From Candidatus Luteimonas excrementigallinarum (GTDB lineage: Bacteria > Pseudomonadota > Gammaproteobacteria > Xanthomonadales > Xanthomonadaceae), in the NCBI GenBank assembly GCA_019115725.1, contig DXCY01000015.1:1-8610 (forward strand): a stretch of 8,610 nt of DNA, given 5' to 3'. Numbering within the stretch: the stretch's first letter is position 1; each line of letters begins with the position of its first letter. The notes beneath the pieces are model-generated. The model searched no databases. It had not been told where the DNA came from and saw only the letters and a program-made list of their open reading frames with translations. This document shows, piece by piece, positions 1-5,119 of the stretch. The position numbers and the translations under genes were made by a program.

Positions 1-92
1 GCGCGTAAGTAAAGGAGGAGGCCGGGGGACATGAAGCGCAAGGCCTCCCGGCCGCGGCGGGGCCCATCAGCTCATGACGAGGTGAATCGAAG
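1..92 (-). repeat. Dispersed palindromic element, copy 1 (truncated by window edge)
   Basis: The reverse complement of positions 1-65 matches 4013-4097 almost base for base. Positions 1-24 differ from the other copy by one base. Positions 36-65 differ by one missing A. A 19-nt block of the other copy is absent here after position 24. Similarity also reaches back to ATCGAAG at 86-92, which pairs with CTTCGAT at 3986-3992 at exactly the same distance from the GGGCCCC core. The second 28-bp arm would lie before base 1, so only about two thirds of the element is visible. It lies downstream of the phasin gene, beyond its terminator, and reads in the same direction as that gene. No protein is supported here. 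It is probably a REP or MITE-like non-autonomous repeat; the family name is unknown to me. Confidence 0.85.
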
Positions 93-100
93 AAGCAGCC

Positions 101-127
101 CCGGACCTGGGAGCCCGGACCTGGGAG
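101..127. repeat. Short tandem direct repeat, 14-bp period
   Basis: CCGGACCTGGGAG occurs at 101-113 and again at 115-127, separated by one C. It lies between the palindromic element and the phasin terminator. No function is evident; it may be a local slippage duplication. Confidence 0.8.
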
Positions 128-136
128 GTGAGCCAT

Positions 137-168
137 AAAAAAAACCCGGCCGCTTGCGCGACCGGGTT
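137..168 (-). terminator. Rho-independent terminator of the phasin gene
   Basis: Read on the minus strand, AACCCGGTCGC and GCGGCCGGGTT form an 11-bp stem with one G-T pair around a GCAA loop. A run of eight T begins in the last two stem bases. It starts 47 nt after the phasin stop codon. Stem, stable tetraloop and U-tract make this a textbook intrinsic terminator. On the plus strand the hairpin has no T-run, so it should act on the minus strand only. Confidence 0.95.
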
Positions 169-215
169 CCAGGGAAACGACGCTGCCGGAGAGAGGTGGC
201 AACAGCTCGTTTGTA

Positions 216-617
216 TCAGCCCTTGCGGGTGGTGCTCTTGGCGGCCTTGGCGGCAACGTCCTTGGCCTGCTCGGTGGCAGCTTCGATCTGACCCTTGGCG
301 ATCTGGCCGATGGCCTCGTTGGTCTTGAGGGTGGCGGCGAAGGCTTCCTGGCCGGCGTTGATGCTGCGCTCGACGTTCTCGCGGGCCACCTGCACGCCCT
401 TCGGCCACAGGCTCTTGTAGCCGTCGTTGTCGCGGGTCTCGGTCACCTGGCCGAAGAAGGCGAAGGCGGCGTTGACGTTCTCTTCCAGGGTGGTCATCTG
501 CAACGCGAACACCTTCTCGGCGTTCTGCAGGGCCAGCTGGTTGACCTGGGCGGCGGTGTCGGCGAACTGGCGGGCGGCCGAAGCGAATTGTTCGTTGTAC
601 TGGTTGTACTGGTTCAT
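216..617 (-). CDS. Phasin family protein (133 aa)
   Basis: Phasins are small amphipathic proteins that coat polyhydroxyalkanoate granules and control their size and number; some family members serve as general stress or chaperone-like proteins. The product fits the Phasin_2-type family. It is a single, almost entirely helical domain with an Asn/Tyr/Gln-rich start (MNQYNQYNEQF), a helix rich in Ala/Gln at about residues 12-58, the family-like LWPKGVQVARENVE segment at 70-83, a second helix at about 84-118, and a Lys/Ala tail ending KSTTRKG. No signal peptide or membrane segment is visible. The start at 617 is chosen because AGGAG lies 7 nt upstream (625-629) and the family-like sequence begins there; the frame stays open for 30 more codons but that part looks like leader DNA. 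It appears monocistronic, with its own promoter and terminator. Granule binding in this organism is inferred, since no PHA synthase gene is in view. Confidence 0.92.
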   Translation of the reverse strand: MNQYNQYNEQFASAARQFADTAAQVNQLALQNAEKVFALQMTTLEENVNAAFAFFGQVTETRDNDGYKSLWPKGVQVARENVERSINAGQEAFAATLKTNEAIGQIAKGQIEAATEQAKDVAAKAAKSTTRKG

Positions 618-645
618 GGCGGGACTCCTGCATTGGGCTTTGGGG

Positions 646-663
646 CCGGCAGGCTTTTGCCGG
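646..663 (-). other. Small 5'-leader hairpin upstream of the phasin gene
   Basis: CCGGCA and TGCCGG form a 6-bp perfect inverted repeat around a 6-nt spacer. If transcription starts near 670, the hairpin lies at the 5' end of the phasin mRNA leader. It may stabilise the transcript; no regulatory role can be shown. Confidence 0.4.
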
Positions 664-664
664 T

Positions 665-679
665 TTGTGCGATGCAGCA
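665..679. promoter_or_regulatory. Operator-like half-palindrome, proximal site (possible PhaR site)
   Basis: TTGTGC-GAT-GCAGCA shares the TGC-GAT-GCA core with the distal site. Its centre lies 27 bp from the distal centre, in the same orientation. It is an imperfect inverted repeat (4 of 6 arm positions pair) and covers the proposed -10 and start region of the phasin promoter. Confidence 0.45.
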
Positions 680-704
680 TATCCGCCCTTTTGTTGCGAT
701 GCAA
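676..704 (-). promoter_or_regulatory. Probable sigma-70 promoter of the phasin gene
   Basis: On the minus strand TTGCAT (704-699) and TATGCT (681-676) are separated by exactly 17 nt. The match to consensus is 3 of 6 at -35 and 4 of 6 at -10. Predicted transcription would begin around 670, leaving a leader of about 50 nt with AGGAG before the start codon. Both hexamers overlap the inverted-repeat sites listed separately, consistent with repression by occlusion. Confidence 0.45.
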
Positions 705-706
705 CA
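692..706. promoter_or_regulatory. Operator-like palindrome, distal site (possible PhaR site)
   Basis: TGTTGC-GAT-GCAACA is a perfect 6-3-6 inverted repeat covering the proposed -35 of the phasin promoter. PHA-responsive PhaR repressors are known to bind TGC-rich sites of the form TGC-N3/4-GCA, which this matches. Assignment to PhaR is inference, as no phaR gene is in the window. Confidence 0.55.
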
Positions 707-786
707 TTTGCCGGGCGCGACTATTCAGAACCGTTCACCTTGGAGGCTTCACGGCGCTCCAATGGGGAAGCGTGCCCCGGTCCGGT

Positions 787-1149
787 TTACGGGCCGCGGT
801 AGCGGCAGCCGGCAGTACAGGTTTCGTGCACCACCACCTCGTCCAGCTCCGGCACGGCGGGCTTCAGCCGGTCCCAGATCCACATTGCCAGCCGCTCGCT
901 GGTGGGATTCTCCAGGCCCTCGATGTCGTTGAGGTAGTTGTGGTCCAGCTGCTGGTAGAGGGGCTTGAAGGCGGCCTTGAGGTCGGCGAAATCCATGATC
1001 CAGCCGGTGTGCTCGCCCGGCTCGCCGGTCACGTGCAGTTCGATCCGGAACGAGTGCCCATGCAGGCGGGCGCACTTGTGGCCTTCGGGAACGTTCGGCA
1101 GCCGGTGCGCGGCTTCGATGGTGAACACCTTGTAGATGTGCATGGGCAT
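787..1149 (-). CDS. queD: 6-carboxy-5,6,7,8-tetrahydropterin synthase (QueD/PTPS family, 120 aa)
   Basis: QueD converts 7,8-dihydroneopterin triphosphate to 6-carboxytetrahydropterin, an early step of queuosine and 7-deazaguanine synthesis in the cytoplasm. All key residues are visible. The zinc ligands are His15 (EAAHRLP) and His30/His32 (RLHGHSF). The catalytic Cys is Cys26 (GHKCARLHGHS). Asp69-His70 lies in LDHNYLND, and Glu109 in the C-terminal HETCTAGCRYRG motif. As I recall E. coli QueD (121 aa), the match runs end to end with no gaps. The cysteine spacing and the ETCTAGC ending favour QueD over eukaryote-type 6-pyruvoyl-tetrahydropterin synthase. The start at 1149 (MPMHIYKV) is chosen by homology; ATG at 1143 is an alternative. 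Neither has a clear ribosome binding site. It diverges from the pat-type gene across 117 bp. No other queuosine gene and no preQ1 riboswitch was seen in the window. Confidence 0.95.
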   Translation of the reverse strand: MPMHIYKVFTIEAAHRLPNVPEGHKCARLHGHSFRIELHVTGEPGEHTGWIMDFADLKAAFKPLYQQLDHNYLNDIEGLENPTSERLAMWIWDRLKPAVPELDEVVVHETCTAGCRYRGP

Positions 1150-1266
1150 GACGGGGGAAAGTGCAGTGGGGGCGTCACAGGATACCCAGCCCCTGCAGGC
1201 GCGCGCCATGCGCGTTCTTGGGGATGGGTCCGGTAAGGTGGCGGTTCCTCCCCAGCGTGGCTTTCC

Positions 1267-3957
1267 GTGAGCACCTATTCCCTCGACGCCGTCTTCCGTC
1301 CACGGTCAATTGCGCTGGTTGGTGCCAGCCCGCGGGAACGCTCGCTGGGGCGGCTGGTGCTGCGCCAGCTGCTGGATGGCGGGTTCACCGGGCAGGTGGG
1401 CGTGGTCAATGCCCGCTATGCGCGGATCGAAGGCGTGCGCACCGTCAAGCGCATGTCCGAGCTGGGATTCGTGCCTGACCTGGTGTTGATTGCCGTGCCG
1501 CCCAGGGCCGTGGCCAGGACGGCCGGGGTGGCTGCGGATTGCGGCGCACGGGCCGCCGTGGTGCTGACCCGCGGCATGGGATCGGGACCGGGTTCGTACA
1601 ACGAGGCGCTGGAAGCGGTGGCGCGGCCGCGCGGGCTGCGCATCGTGGGACCCAACTGCCTGGGTGTGGTGGCGCCGCACTCCAGGCTGTTTGCCAGCTT
1701 CGCCGCGCAGCGCCCGCAGGCGGGCGACCTGGCCCTGGTGTCCCAGTCGGGCGCGGTCGGGGCGGCAGTGCTGGAATGGGCACATACCCGCTCGATCGGG
1801 TTCTCGGCGGCGATCTCGCTGGGCGATGCCATCGATGTCGATTTCGCCGACATGCTCGACTGGTTCGCCACTGACTACCGCACCCGCGCGATCCTGCTCT
1901 ACATCGAACACGTGCGCGATGCGCGCAAGTTCCTGTCCGCCGCCCGCGCCGCGGCCCGGGCCAAACCCGTGGTGGTGGTGAAATCCGGCCGCCATGCGCC
2001 CCGGGCCGCCGCGGCGCAGACCCATGTGGGCGCGCTGGCCCTGCCCGATCACGTGTATGACAGCGCCTTCCGCCGTGCCGGCCTGCTGCGGGTGCACGCG
2101 CTGGACGAGCTGTTCGCCGCGGCCGAAACCCTCTCCCACCTGGTTACCCTGCCCGGTGACCGTCTGGCAGTGCTGACCAACGGCATGGGCACGGGCATGC
2201 TGGCCCTGGACCGGCTGGTGGACGCTGGCGGGCGTCCGGCGGCGCTGTCGGCGCAGACGGTCGAGACCCTGGACGGGGTGCTGCATCGCGGCTGGTCGCG
2301 GACCAACCCGGTCGATGTGCTGGGCGATGCCGATGGCGCCCGCTATGCGCAGGCCATGGAAGCGCTGCTGCACGATGAAGCGGCCGATGCCGTGCTCGCC
2401 ATCCATGTGCCCACGGTGCTTTCGCGGCCGTTGGAGGTCGCCACGGCGGTGGCCGATACGCTGCGCGCGCATCCGGGCAAGGCGCGGCGCAAGCCGACCC
2501 TGGCGGTGTGGATGGGCGGCGATGACGGAGCCGAGCGCATCCTGGGCAAGGCGGGCGTGCCCACCTATGCCACCGAGGCCGAGGCCGTGCGCGGCTTCAT
2601 GTACCTGGCCCGGCACCGGCAGGCGCAGGCGGCGCTGCGGGAAACCCCGCCCAGTCTGCCGGACGACTTCACCGTGGACCTGGAGGCGGCGCGGGCGGTG
2701 GTGCGGCGTGTGCTGGATGCGGGCCGCACCTGGCTTGAGCCCACCGAGGTGGCCGAACTGTTCGCCGCCTATGACATTCCCTACGTCTCCAGCGCGATGG
2801 CCAGGGATGCCGCGGCGGCGGTGCGGGCGGCCGAGGCGCTGCTGGCTACCGGCGCGCCGGTGGCGTTGAAGGTGCTGTCTCCCGATATTCCGCACAAATC
2901 CGATGTGGACGGCGTGCGCCTGAACCTGGGCAGCGTGGAGGCGGTGCGCGAGGCGGCCACCTCGATCCTGGCGCGGGCCGCGGAGTTGCGTCCGGAGGCG
3001 CGGATCGAAGGGCTCAGCGTGCAGCCGATGATCGTGCGCCCGAAGGCGCGCGAACTGATTGCCGGCATTGCCGATGATCCGGTGTTCGGGCCGATGGTGG
3101 TGTTCGGCCGTGGTGGGGTGGCGGTGGAGGTGATCGATGACAAGGCGCTGGCGCTGCCGCCGCTGGATCTGCGCCTGGCCCACGAGATGATTGGCCGTAC
3201 CCGGGTGGCACGCATCCTCAAGGCCTACCGCGATGTGCCCGCGGCGGATGAGCGGGCGGTGGCCCTGGTGCTGGTGAAGCTGGCCCAGCTGGCGGCCGAC
3301 CTGCCGGAAGTGCTGGAGGTCGATATCAACCCGATGCTGGCCGATCGCAGCGGCGTGATCGCGGTGGATGCGCGCGTGTCGGTCGCTCCTTCACGGCGGC
3401 TGCATCGCGGTCGCGGCCATCCGCGTTTTGCGGTGCTGCCCTATCCGCGCGAATGGGAACGCTCGATCAGCCTGGCCAACGGCAAGCAGGCCTTTGTGCG
3501 GCCGGTGCGGCCGGAGGACGAGGCCATGTTCCGCGGGTTCTTCGCCAAGGTGACGGCGGATGATCTGCGCCTGCGCTTCTTCCAGGCGGTGAAGGATTTC
3601 AGCCACGAGTTCATTGCCCGGCTGACGCAGCTGGATTACGCGCGGCAGATGGCGCTGGCGGCGATCGATCCGGAGACGGGGGAGATGCTGGGGGCGGTGC
3701 GGCTGGTGTCGGATGCGAATTACGATCGGGGCGAGTACGGGATCATGGTGCGCTCGGATCTGAAGGGGGCGGGGCTGGGGTGGCAGCTGATGCAGGTGAT
3801 GATCGAGCTGGCGGACTGGCTGGGGTTGCAGGTGATCGAGGGGCAGGTGCTGCGGGAGAACACGACGATGCTGTCGATGTGCCGGCACCTGGGGTTCAAG
3901 GTGACGCCGGATCCGGATGACATGACGGTGATGGTGGTGACGCTGCCGGTGAAGTGA
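1267..3957 (+). CDS. pat: Bifunctional acyl-CoA synthetase (NDP-forming)/GNAT protein acetyltransferase, Pat/PatZ type (896 aa)
   Basis: Pat-type proteins use a C-terminal GNAT domain to acetylate lysines on enzymes such as acetyl-CoA synthetase, fused to a large domain homologous to ADP-forming acetyl-CoA synthetases that binds acetyl-CoA. Domains in order: CoA-binding Rossmann domain with VGASPRERSLG (18-28), succinyl-CoA-ligase-like domain with SQSGAVG (159-165) and the active-site loop QTHVGALALPD (251-261), ATP-grasp domain with LKVLSPDIPHKSDVDGV (534-550) and EVDINPM (684-690), then GNAT from about 735 with the acetyl-CoA motif RSDLKGAGLG (829-838). Glu823 sits where the catalytic Glu of Salmonella Pat is placed. 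His253 aligns with the phosphohistidine of active synthetases; enterobacterial Pat lacks it. The GTG start is well fixed: an in-frame TAA lies at 1234-1236 and no other start codon follows it. No clear Shine-Dalgarno is seen. From about 3660, 9 of 10 Gly codons are GGG, unlike the earlier part. Confidence 0.93.
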   Translation: MSTYSLDAVFRPRSIALVGASPRERSLGRLVLRQLLDGGFTGQVGVVNARYARIEGVRTVKRMSELGFVPDLVLIAVPPRAVARTAGVAADCGARAAVVLTRGMGSGPGSYNEALEAVARPRGLRIVGPNCLGVVAPHSRLFASFAAQRPQAGDLALVSQSGAVGAAVLEWAHTRSIGFSAAISLGDAIDVDFADMLDWFATDYRTRAILLYIEHVRDARKFLSAARAAARAKPVVVVKSGRHAPRAAAAQTHVGALALPDHVYDSAFRRAGLLRVHALDELFAAAETLSHLVTLPGDRLAVLTNGMGTGMLALDRLVDAGGRPAALSAQTVETLDGVLHRGWSRTNPVDVLGDADGARYAQAMEALLHDEAADAVLAIHVPTVLSRPLEVATAVADTLRAHPGKARRKPTLAVWMGGDDGAERILGKAGVPTYATEAEAVRGFMYLARHRQAQAALRETPPSLPDDFTVDLEAARAVVRRVLDAGRTWLEPTEVAELFAAYDIPYVSSAMARDAAAAVRAAEALLATGAPVALKVLSPDIPHKSDVDGVRLNLGSVEAVREAATSILARAAELRPEARIEGLSVQPMIVRPKARELIAGIADDPVFGPMVVFGRGGVAVEVIDDKALALPPLDLRLAHEMIGRTRVARILKAYRDVPAADERAVALVLVKLAQLAADLPEVLEVDINPMLADRSGVIAVDARVSVAPSRRLHRGRGHPRFAVLPYPREWERSISLANGKQAFVRPVRPEDEAMFRGFFAKVTADDLRLRFFQAVKDFSHEFIARLTQLDYARQMALAAIDPETGEMLGAVRLVSDANYDRGEYGIMVRSDLKGAGLGWQLMQVMIELADWLGLQVIEGQVLRENTTMLSMCRHLGFKVTPDPDDMTVMVVTLPVK

Positions 3958-3985
3958 TGTGGCGGGGATAGGGCCCAGGGCAGGG

Positions 3986-4121
3986 CTTCGATCTGTTTAC
4001 TGAAGACCTGACGGGCCCCGCCGCGGCCGGGAGGCCTTTGCGCTCCATGTCCTCCGGCCTGCGCCTGCGGCTACGGCCTCCTCCTTTACTTGCGCGCAAA
4101 GGCCTCCCGGCCACGACGGGG
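3986..4121 (+). repeat. Dispersed palindromic element, copy 2 (complete)
   Basis: Two 28-bp arms, 4016-4043 and 4094-4121, are inverted repeats matching at 26 of 28 positions around a 50-bp centre. Each arm itself contains a small palindrome, GGCC-GGGA-GGCC or its complement. The region shared with copy 1 begins at CTTCGAT (3986-3992) and runs through the core GGGCCCCGCCGCGG. It begins 28 bp after the pat stop codon, in the same orientation relative to pat as copy 1 is to the phasin gene. The long stem could act as an mRNA 3'-end stabiliser or transcription barrier, but there is no U-tract for a classical terminator. No transposase and no convincing gene lies within it. The rest of 3958-4210 holds only this element and one REP. 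Confidence 0.9.
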
Positions 4122-4159
4122 CTCGGCTCCGGAACTGACACGCCGCCGCTTTGCCTTCC

Positions 4160-4184
4160 GTAGGTCGGGGCTACGCCCCCGACG
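4160..4184 (+). repeat. GTAG-type REP palindrome, copy A
   Basis: The element starts with GTAG, followed by GTCGGGG and CCCCGAC, which form a 7-bp stem around CTACGC. The tetranucleotide head plus short hairpin is the pattern of the SMAG-like REP families of Stenotrophomonas and Xanthomonas, which are associated with RAYT transposases. It lies 26 bp beyond the stop codon of the minus-strand channel gene, where it may protect the 3' end of that transcript. Confidence 0.85.
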
Positions 4185-4210
4185 CCCCGCTTGATTGGGA
4201 AAAAGAATCT

Positions 4211-4831
4211 TTAATTTTCCCCGCGGCCTCCGGCGACGGGCAGGCGCCAGCCCTTGCGGACGGCCAGCCAGCGCAGGGCGAAGCACAGGGTGGCGCCTGC
4301 GACGGCGACGGGGGCGTGGGGGAGGTCGAGTTCGTGGCCAATCACCATGACTACTGTGGCGGCGAGGGCAGCCAGGGCATACAGCTCGTAGCGCAGGACG
4401 GTGGGGACCTGGGCAACGAGGACGTCGCGGACGATGCCGCCGCCGATGCCGGAGAGGATGCCCATCATGACTGCGCCGACCGGTCCGACGCCGGCGTGCA
4501 GGGCTTTGTCGGATCCGATGACGGCGAACAGGGCCAGTCCGATGGCGTCGGTGAGCTGGACGGGGTTGCGCATGCGCTCGACCTGTTCGTGGCGCAGGAA
4601 GGTGAGCAGGCCGGCGCCGAGGGAGATGGCGAGGTAGCGCCAGTCGGCGACGGCGACGGGAGTCACGCCGAGCACGACGTCGCGGATCATGCCGCCGGCA
4701 GTGGCGGCGGCGAAGGAGAGGACGAAGACGCCGAACAGGTCCAGGCGGTGGCGAACGGCCACGAGGCCGCCGCTGATGGCGAAGGCGAAGGTGCCGATGA
4801 AGTCGAGCAGGGTGACGAAAGCGAGGGTCAT
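4211..4831 (-). CDS. TRIC family (UPF0126) trimeric intracellular cation channel protein (206 aa)
   Basis: This is an inner-membrane protein of the UPF0126/TRIC family, whose bacterial members form trimeric potassium-selective channels. It is built of two homologous halves, each carrying a glycine-rich GGxxRDV motif: GGMIRDVVLG at 46-55 and GGIVRDVLVA at 131-140. The rest is mostly hydrophobic, with about seven membrane helices (starting at roughly residues 3, 31, 60, 94, 118, 148 and 172), a charged connector HEQVERMRNP at 81-90 and a basic tail after 187. Length is normal for the family. The start at 4831 (MTLAFVTLLDF) is chosen because the open frame upstream runs into a REP palindrome and cannot be real coding. 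No Shine-Dalgarno is evident. It is a lone gene between repeats, convergent with pat and divergent from lexA2. Ion specificity here is inferred from family knowledge. Confidence 0.92.
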   Translation of the reverse strand: MTLAFVTLLDFIGTFAFAISGGLVAVRHRLDLFGVFVLSFAAATAGGMIRDVVLGVTPVAVADWRYLAISLGAGLLTFLRHEQVERMRNPVQLTDAIGLALFAVIGSDKALHAGVGPVGAVMMGILSGIGGGIVRDVLVAQVPTVLRYELYALAALAATVVMVIGHELDLPHAPVAVAGATLCFALRWLAVRKGWRLPVAGGRGEN

Positions 4832-4903
4832 TGCCGGAGGAAGCTGCGCGCAAAAGTGCGGCTCCAGTAGACCCCGGGCGCGTTCAGGATGGAAGCGCGC
4901 CCA

Positions 4904-4928
4904 GTAGGTCGGGGCTACGCCCCCGACG
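4904..4928 (+). repeat. GTAG-type REP palindrome, copy B
   Basis: Identical to copy A over the 25 bp and the following CC, so the channel gene is bracketed by 27-bp perfect direct repeats. It lies in the region upstream of the channel gene start and pairs with the inverted copy C as a BIME-like unit. Confidence 0.85.
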
Positions 4929-4975
4929 CCGATGAAACACGCACCCTGCGTTTGCCGTGAATCAGGCATCCCTCG

Positions 4976-5000
4976 CGTCGGCCGCGTAGGGCCGACCTAC
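4976..5000 (-). repeat. GTAG-type REP palindrome, copy C (inverted)
   Basis: On the minus strand it reads GTAGGTCGG, then CCTACGCGGCCGACG. The same head and hairpin plan as copies A and B is kept, with compensating changes in the stem. Together with copy B it forms an inverted pair. CACGCACC (4938-4945) and GGTGCGTG (5003-5010) are further inverted matches between the two, as expected of a bipartite BIME-like element. Confidence 0.8.
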
Positions 5001-5045
5001 GTGGTGCGTGCCCAGACCAAACAGGCGAATCGGAAAATGCCCCCA

Positions 5046-5069
5046 GCAGGTCGGGGCTACGCCCCCGAC
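5046..5069 (+). repeat. REP palindrome, copy D (GCAG head)
   Basis: Same as copies A and B except that the head is GCAG instead of GTAG and the match ends at GAC. It ends 14 bp before the proposed lexA2 -35, so it closely abuts the SOS promoter. The rest of the 279-bp gap 4832-5110 contains no supportable gene. Confidence 0.8.
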
Positions 5070-5082
5070 ACTCCGCCGGTTC

Positions 5083-5111
5083 AGGACAAATCCCCCCGAT
5101 TGGAGTACAAA
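5083..5111 (+). promoter_or_regulatory. Probable promoter of the lexA2-imuA-imuB-dnaE2 operon
   Basis: AGGACA (5083-5088) and TACAAA (5106-5111) are 17 nt apart, each matching 4 of 6 sigma-70 consensus bases. Transcription would start near 5118, which falls inside the LexA2 operator and just before the ATG at 5120. A downstream start of this kind would make the message leaderless from 5120. Confidence 0.4.
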
Positions 5112-5119
5112 TGTATTCC
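5102..5119. promoter_or_regulatory. LexA2 operator (SOS box)
   Basis: GGAGTAC-AAAT-GTATTCC is an inverted repeat with 7-bp arms (6 of 7 paired) around a 4-nt spacer. The core GTAC-N4-GTAT resembles the LexA2 boxes known from pseudomonads (GTAC-N4-GTGC) and differs from the E. coli CTGT-N8-ACAG box. It covers the proposed -10 element and the first possible start codon of lexA2, so LexA2 would repress its own operon. Confidence 0.8.

Noticed and set aside
618..707. 30-codon upstream extension of the phasin
   Set aside because: It would cross the proposed promoter and operator sites, and AGGAG sits exactly 7 nt before the ATG at 617.
1150..1266. Promoters or a preQ1 riboswitch in the queD-pat divergent region
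   Set aside because: Only weak hexamers were found on either strand (for example TATCCT upstream of queD without a -35), and no preQ1 aptamer-like pattern was visible by eye.
1306..3183. 625-codon open frame on the minus strand inside pat
   Set aside because: It is antisense to a well-supported gene, is rich in Arg, His, Gln and Gly as expected of a GC-rich shadow frame, and shows no domain.
4197..4221. Hairpin GGGAAAA / TTTTCCC around the channel gene stop codon as a terminator
   Set aside because: The stem is AT-rich with an 11-nt loop, spans the stop codon and is not followed by a T-run on either strand. It could be a weak pause site at most.
4086..4870. Open frames of about 240-255 codons overlapping the channel gene in other frames
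   Set aside because: One is Arg/His/Pro-rich and the other Gly/Asp/Glu-rich. Both cross REP or palindromic DNA. The channel frame has clear membrane helices and two GGxxRD motifs.
4832..4969. 46-codon N-terminal extension of the channel protein
   Set aside because: It reads through REP copy B, where GVGGVAPTYW is simply the repeat translated. The hydrophobic family start begins at 4831.
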